Source: Gamarada debralockiae (taxonomy: Eukaryota > Ascomycota > Leotiomycetes > Helotiales > Hyphodiscaceae). Taken from it: 64,000 nt of DNA. The translations under genes were made by a program, and so were the position numbers. The notes under the pieces were generated by a model. It did no database searches. It saw only the letters and a list, made by a program, of their open reading frames with translations, and was not told the DNA's origin. Numbering within the stretch: position 1 is the stretch's first letter; every line of letters starts with the position of its first letter. Positions 58,224-64,000 of this stretch are shown here, piece after piece. The DNA lies in the NCBI GenBank assembly GCA_002803225.1, contig NXFV01000633.1, positions 1-64,000 of the forward strand, read 5' to 3'.

Positions 58224-58923
58224 TCATATAGGTGACCTACTTCTGATCAAATTCCTTCTCTTATATCTGAATCTTTCCACATGTTCCCACAGAATTGGAT
58301 TGTCTTCCTGCAGTGATTCGGCTCGCTCAAGAGATGAAAACAAGTATCGGGACACCTGTGTAGATCCCCATATATTTTCCCAGACCTCGTCCTCTGGATA
58401 GTAACGACTCCGGGGGATCCCCTAATATTTCTTCAAAAACTATGTCATACTAGACTTCGCCTGGCTCGGGGAGTAGGCGACCAGATTTCTCATAATCATC
58501 CCCATCGAGATTGCAGCGCACGTCTTCTGCAATCACATTTGATATCGTCGATATCCTCTCCGTCAATTTGGTCGTACAGTACATAGCAACACTCACAAAT
58601 CCGTCGATGACTGAATCGAAATCGTATCTATCGCCCATTCATTCCTTCGATAACCCCACTAAGGGCATGACCGCGGAAGTACGAATGCCATTGAAGTCAA
58701 CCCAGAATTCGCAGGTAGGACCGAGCGATTCCGCATGGTAAGGAAGTTCTTGTTTTTAAAGCTGGTACAGGCCTTTACAGGCAAGAGCAAGACAAGTGGC
58801 TGACGTACCATGTAGAGAGCTGAATATCAGTTTCATTTCGTCGATACAGAGTTTTGAGACTGGTTCAGAGTTTGATGTTAGAATCTTTTCAAAGTGGAAG
58901 CCATGGTGGTAGAAGACGACTGA
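58224..58923 (-). pseudogene. probable gene relic of unknown family
   Basis: An open frame from 58923 reads VFYHHGFHFEKILTSNSEPV and CIDEMKLIFSSLHE, with a GTACGT donor at 58808. It resumes in phase at 58748 with LPYHAESLGPTCEFWVDFNG, meets a TGA at 58639-58641 and continues YDFDSVIDGFVSVAMYCTTK to a TAG at 58450. A further protein-like frame, YPEDEVWENIWGSTQVSRYL then ESLQEDNPILWEHVERFRYK, follows to a stop at 58224-58226, but it can be joined only by a 34-bp intron or a frameshift. No ATG opens the first block; the first in-frame one is at 58836. I infer a decayed gene, with the alternative of an active gene mis-spliced by me. The family is unknown. Confidence 0.35.
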
Positions 58924-59286
58924 TTATGATTGAATGAATTCACCAGACAGCGATTATCTGGTGATCCTAAATTTGAACACTGCTCGGATGACTTGGCAGT
59001 TGTCCTTGCGTAATACACTTTCGTGACGTGTGGAGAGAGTGTGATGGGTAGCTGTCGTTGTGCGATGTATTTTCGTGATGTACCTAGAGAGTCATAGTGA
59101 ATGTCCTTGGATGTGTGTTTTTGTAGTGTAGTAGAGAGTGATGATGGATGTCCTTAGGAGAGAACTGACGGCCTTGCTGCCTGAGGTGTCAAATCCCTCA
59201 ATCTCCACTAGCGTCGAGCTCCAGGGCATCAAAAAGTTCCAACTGCATTGTTCACCTCCAATTGCGCCCGCCAACCCTCTGCAACA
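58924..59286. other. promoter region of the uL24m gene
   Basis: No coding signal is visible. The stretch has a loose recurrence of GTGATGT-like words but no clean tandem repeat. Confidence 0.4.
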
Positions 59287-60478
59287 ATGCAGAAAGTAAT
59301 CCGACGGACGATCCTCGCAGAAAAGCAAGCTGTCCGGCGCGCCGCCAAACGAAACGAAAAGAAACAACGAGAATGGCGGAAGAACACAATGGAGCAAGCA
59401 CGCTTTCAGCGGAGAGATGAGGTTGACCAGATCAAAGCTGCTCGAATAGCTCGCAGAGAAGACTGGGAATTAGGACCATTAGCTCCAAAGAGAGATGTAG
59501 GAGATAAAGTGGAGACGTATGGGACGGTCAATACGTTAAGGAGTAAAGGGCCGGTTTTGACGAAGAAAGCGAGGTGGGATCAACGATTGTATATTGGGGG
59601 CAAGTATCCTACGATCGTGGTAGGTGATAGAGTGGCGATTATGGAGGGGAGGGATAAGGGGAAGATTGGGACGGTTGTGGAGATGGATTTTTCGAGGGGG
59701 GAGTGTAAGGTTGAAGGTTTGAATATGGTATATCTCCATCACCAACTCTCCAAGACCTCTCGAGTGCAGAGCCGAGCTGAGCTGACGGACGTCCTAGGTC
59801 GATGTCAAAATCCCCGACTGGATGTTAGCCAATGAACAAGAACAAGACAAACGCCCCATCCGCTCCATCGAGCAACCCATCCCATTCTCCTGGATCCGCC
59901 TTGTCACGAAGCTCAAAAACGCAGAAACAGGCATCCACGAAGACGTCGTCTGCGAGAAACTTGAGACCAGCAAACCTTACTTCGACAAGCACTCCCCCTT
60001 CAAAGGAGCCAGCGTATCTTACCAACGCTTTGTTCGTATGCCCGACGGCTCTGCAATCAAGATACAGTGGCCTGAAAAAGCGCCTAAAGAACACAAAGAC
60101 ACTCCCTCTGATACATTACGGATGGAGGTTGAGCAAAAGAGTTTCGTGCCGACGTTATTGAGGCCGCCGATGCCGGGGAGTGTGATCGATGAGTTGCGGA
60201 ATAAATACTCGATTTTTAGGACGCGACATGATCCAGAGTATATTGCAGCGAAGATGAAAGAGGATGAGGAAAAAGAGGAGAAGAAGAAGTTGATTGAGAA
60301 GATGAGGACGCCGTTGAAGGAGATTAATCGGTTGGAGAGGAAGATGAAGAGGGCAAAGGGGAAGGGGAAGCTGACGGAGGAGATGTTGGAGAAGATTGGG
60401 AGGGTTATTGCGGAGAAGAGACAGCTGCAGTTAGATATGGCTGGCATGTCGAAAGAGCCTGAGGTGGTTGTGGCGTGA
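59287..60478 (+). CDS. mitochondrial ribosomal protein uL24m (yeast Mrpl40-like)
   Basis: Two exons, 59287-59727 and 59798-60478, encode 373 aa. After a highly basic N-terminus (MQKVIRRTILAEKQAVRRAA) the KOW motif lies near residues 115-145 (VVGDRVAIMEGRDKGKIGTV, then MDFSRGECKVEGLNM). The splice continues VDVKIPDWMLANEQEQDKRP. IEQPIPFSWIRLVTKLKNAE and YFDKHSPFKGASVSYQRFVR then follow, as in fungal uL24m. The C-terminal helix is rich in Lys and Glu. uL24 nucleates assembly of the large subunit. An in-frame ATG at 59248 would add 13 residues, but 59287 has the better A-rich context. The assignment to mitochondria rests on family resemblance and the length. Confidence 0.88.
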
Positions 60479-60609
60479 TTTGTATAGTATGGGTTGGGCA
60501 TTGTATTGCATATGGGAGCATTGTCTCGGCGTTGCAAAATCTGTACATGGTAGATGCAGACTAGACTCTCTTCTTGGTTCGAAATCTGTATTATATAACC
60601 TTTGTCTAC

Positions 60610-63600
60610 CTACGTGCCCAGTAAACAAAGCTTCTCAAAAGCCGCAACATGTGGCGGTTCCTTGCGTTTCCCAGCTGCGTCGATACTCTCTTGCAAGACC
60701 GCATCTCCTCCAATCGGTCTATACTCCTCTCCCTCCCCAGCCGACACCTCTGCCTTAGCCGGTTCATTCGTCCCAAAAACCTCTGGCATGCAAGCCTGAC
60801 ACATTCCAATCACCTCAGCCAAGCTGCCTTCAATAGCTCTAGCCCGCTCCCACATGCTTCTCCGTACCAAACCAACAACTAACCGTCCCACCTCCCCCCT
60901 GACCGACTCAACCCTCTCCACCAACCTCCCTACACTAGCAACCAAATACTCCTCTTCATAAACACTCCCTTTCTTGCCCCTAGCTCTCTTCCTCTCCTCC
61001 CGTCTCCGATTCTTACTCGTAGCACGACTAACACCCGTTCCCACCGTCCCCAAACTTCCCTTCCCCGTATATCGTGTAAACAAACTTCCCTTCGTACTCA
61101 ATCGCGAACTCGCCGCCACGCTAACATCATCAGGTACATCGCCATCTCCTCCTCTCTCACCCTCATAGAATGCTAGCGGATCAGCCAACGCCTTTGCTCT
61201 TAACTCGCGGATACGTGGGACTTGCGCTAGGAGCTGGGCTTTGCATTCCGCTAGTAACTCTGTGGAAGATGCTAATGCTTCACCAAGACCTGGATCGATC
61301 ACACTTTCTAACAACTCTGGCCTTCCCTTCAAAGCAACAAGATGCAGCGCATCAGCAAAAAAATAGCCTTTACAAAACGTCCTTGCGGCACCTTCAACAG
61401 AGGATAAGTAATCGAGCTGAATTGTAGCGGCGGCGAAATAATCTTTGCTCTCGATCAACGCATCGTAGAGGGAGGATGCAAGATTGATGAGAGGCGGGCC
61501 TGATAGGGGAGGGGACTGTGATAAAGCGGAGTAAAGCGTTTCGCGCCATTGGGAGGGCCCGGAGGAGAGGTAGCAGGATGTTGCTTTGACGTAGTTGGGA
61601 AGTGACTCGTATGCTAGTGCTGCTTCTTTGAATTGGGATTTTGATTCGAGGTGGGCGGCGTAGAGGGAGGTGAGGGTTGTGTGTTGAGCTGGGTTGTATC
61701 TATATAGAGAAAGAGCTGCTTGGTACAGATTGTGTTTTTGAGTGTATGTTTGCAGTTCTGTGAATGCGTCTAGTTCGTGGAGGTGGGTCAAGGCTTTAGT
61801 GTGCCGCGCAAGATAGTCGTCGATAGTGAAGCGTCGGCGGAGTTGGGTCATCGATTGGAGGTTTTGCATGAATGGGAGGTATTCTCGGGGATCTTTTTGC
61901 GACTGTTGGGCTACGAGTAAAGCGAGATCGAGATTGTAGAGTCCGAGGGCATTCTCGTAGAGGCGGTTTACGTCTGCGAGGAAGCAGATGTGTTCTACTG
62001 CTTTGTCGGCCATGGATTCGTCTTCTTTCATTAGTTGGGCGACGACGAGAAGGCCGTCGTCTAAGGCTGGTGGTGATTTGCAGACGTTGGCTGTGATTAT
62101 GTTTTGGAGATTTGTGGCGGTTCGGGTTGATAGGACTGAGAGGAAGGCATCGCAGATGAGATTGATCTTTGAAGATTTTGTGAGAGTCAGGCCTGGAATG
62201 GTAACTCTGTTCGTTCCATTCTCGACGGGAGTACCGTTTTCGAGTTCTGGAACGACCCGGGTCTCCTTGTACATAGTCTGGGTGACATCTTCCTCTCTAT
62301 TGTGGAACATTAGTAGAATGTGATCTCACTTGGGGGCTGACTTACCGAAGAGAGGAGAGAAATAGGTCAATGTAAGTGATCTTCTTGACCTGATCAATGA
62401 AGAGCTCCACATTGGACAAGAACTGCTCGGGCGCATGATCGTACAATATGTTCATGTCCACCCTTTGAGTCCTACAATTGGCAAAAGCTTTCTTGTAATT
62501 CTTCTGCTCGATAAGAGCCCTGATACCCGCAACAACCATTGCTCGGGGGTAGATGGTCTCGAGATTACCTCGCGGCATTTGGAGGACAAGACTGGCAGAT
62601 GTTGGCATTGCAGTGACAAGTCGGGCTCCACGCTCGATGCTTCGACATCTTTCGTCCTTTTCTGGATCATCTGGTGGCACTTCGAGATCTGTCTGCTGTT
62701 AGTATTGGATAGAGGTACTAGGAGGCACTATAGCGTACCTTGAGCAGAGGTGATGTGGACAAATTTGAGGAGATGTGTGGTTGTCGTGAATATTAGGTGT
62801 GCAGGCGTGACGAGAAATGAGGTACAGTTCTTGACGAGTAGACGCGAGTTGGCATATAAGTGACCCTTGCCAGACATGCCAAACGCGATGTGGTCATCTC
62901 CATGAGGTACAATCTCAACCCAAGGTAACTGTCCGGGAAGCTTGCAGTGTGCAAAGGATTGGCCACCAAAAATTAAGTTGTGAATGTCTCCAGAGAGACC
63001 CTGTACAAATGGGCTCGACAAGCCATCTTTACTGTAGCTGGACAATGCGGAGATTGCTGAGATTGGGCTGTCTCCAGAATATTTTTCTTCCATTTGGCCA
63101 GTATCGGCATCGAATCCGTATCGTTTGATAATCGAGCCACTCTTAACTCGCTGTAACACCAGCACTTCGTTCTCTTCAGAAAATGAGACCTGTTGAAAGT
63201 CACTCTCGGAGAAAGACTCCTTTTCAAAAGTAAATCTCCCAGTCAATGCCGGGCCGGAAGCAGAAGCTGCAGCACTCTTCCATTCAAATACTGAGATGCC
63301 TTGTTGATGCAATAAAGCGATTAAAGAAGCATCTCCATTGATTGCAACATCAATAGCATTTGAATGAATTTGAAATTCATGGAGCGCCATAGGAGGAGGA
63401 ATATTCGCAGTCTGGAAGGGTGTGACTTTGATCGTTTGACCATCTATTACTGCAACAACCCCATAATCATGAGGAGGCGTGGTTGATCCACGAGCAGTAG
63501 TGAAGATGTACTCAATCAAACTGATTGAAGCTGTGAACGGAATTAGTTGTGTAGGGAGTTATTCAGGACCTGTTACTCACTGGGGGCAGTAGTGATGGCT

Positions 63601-64000
63601 AGCAATGGCTTCTCCGGATGCCAAACCAGAGGACTCGACGGCAACGCTGGTGTGCTGGTTTTAATCTCTTGCTTGAGGTACCAGTGATAGTTGCCCATGG
63701 TCCACAATTGAGTGCAATCGGCCATGGTAACGGCTAGAACTGTCGAATCGGCGTTCCAGGAGAGGCTGATGTGTTGTCCGGGGAGTCGTAGTTGCTCAGG
63801 GGTTAGCCGAAGACTGAATTGACCATGCCGCAAGCCATTGCGCTCGAAGAACACAACATCAATTCTGTCTTCAAAACGCTGGATTCCGGCTATGAGATTC
63901 CCAGCGGGTCTCCAGCTTAGAGCACCCTCTAGACCATCAACAGGCTCGCTGACACTGTCAAGCACACCCTCCCTTGAGTATACTCGAATCAGTCGTCTGG
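60610..64000 (-). CDS. ELP1: Elongator subunit 1 (Elp1/Iki3), 5' end outside window
   Basis: Four exons are visible, >64000-63581, 63530-62739, 62688-62346 and 62296-60610, giving about 1080 C-terminal residues of a protein usually near 1300. The first residues, RRLIRVYSREGVLDSV, are part of the N-terminal WD40 propellers (DCTQLWTMGNYHWYLKQEIK is another blade). The middle links to helical repeats (GIRALIEQKNYKKAFANCRT, VDMNILYDHAPEQFL, EHICFLADVNRLYENALGLY, FKEAALAYESLPNYVKATSC). A basic motif near the end (KNRRREERKRARGKKGSVYE) matches the conserved Elp1 segment implicated in tRNA binding. Elp1 scaffolds Elongator, which makes the wobble-uridine modification cm5U and its derivatives. All three introns are in phase. 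Confidence 0.96.

Noticed and set aside
59248..59286. Upstream in-frame ATG for the uL24m gene
   Set aside because: It would add only 13 residues before MQKVIRRTIL, and the downstream ATG has the better context and matches the usual start.
1..64000. tRNA, rRNA or transposon sequences
   Set aside because: Reading for B-box-like GGTTCGANTCC on both strands, LTR or inverted-repeat ends and transposase motifs gave nothing convincing. A covariance-model search could still find a small RNA gene that I missed.

Overview
The window looks like nuclear DNA of a filamentous ascomycete (Pezizomycotina). Genes have one to nine exons joined by short GT-AG introns, mostly 48-80 bp and often with CTAAC/CTGAC branch points. 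Genes lie on both strands with gaps of a few hundred bases, and typical fungal families are present (Sog2, Rud3, a GPI-type pepsin, a Tag1-like protein, an ornithine carbamoyltransferase with a mitochondrial presequence). A Leotiomycete-like origin is my guess from protein flavour only. Exon borders below were derived by hand from frame, phase and splice signals. For every multi-exon gene without a stated reservation the exon lengths sum to a whole number of codons.

Layout. 1-11.5 kb: a small hypothetical gene, a PNGase A-like type II membrane protein, ribosomal protein uS12 (RPS23), a coiled-coil hypothetical protein, the tiny Golgi protein Ksh1 (four exons), TFIID subunit TAF13 and an EamA-type transporter followed by an 18-bp tandem repeat. 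11.6-16.3 kb: a large stretch without a recognisable gene. 16.3-33.8 kb: Tcp11/Sok1, Sog2, TRAPPC13, a small SET methyltransferase, a KHDC4-like KH protein, acetolactate synthase regulatory subunit (ILV6), a Tag1-like vacuolar protein and ornithine carbamoyltransferase (ARG3). 34.4-38.2 kb: a patch of decay, with a headless fragment of a Cys-containing repeat protein, a SWIM/RING gene that has lost one SWIM zinc ligand, and a catalase-like pseudogene with four in-frame stops and two frameshifts. 38.7-46.2 kb: golgin Rud3, a lineage hypothetical, a five-TM membrane protein, then Get1 and a PTAR1-like prenyltransferase alpha subunit in divergent orientation. 49.3-64 kb: a GPI-anchored aspartic protease, an Avt-type amino acid transporter, three small hypotheticals, RHO1, a probable relic, mitochondrial ribosomal protein uL24m and the 3' three quarters of ELP1, which runs off the right edge.

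Themes. Many genes act in membrane traffic or the cell surface (Ksh1, TRAPPC13, Rud3, Get1, PTAR1-like, Sog2, Rho1, Tag1-like, Avt-like, yapsin-like protease). Two act in amino-acid synthesis (ILV6, ARG3), and both have Gcn4/CPC1-type TGASTC elements within 200 bp upstream. I found no tRNA, rRNA, transposon or CRISPR array. I did not find a convincing wholly new system. The most unusual items are the decay patch at 34.4-38.2 kb, the repeat-protein fragment inside it and the substituted SWIM zinc ligand.
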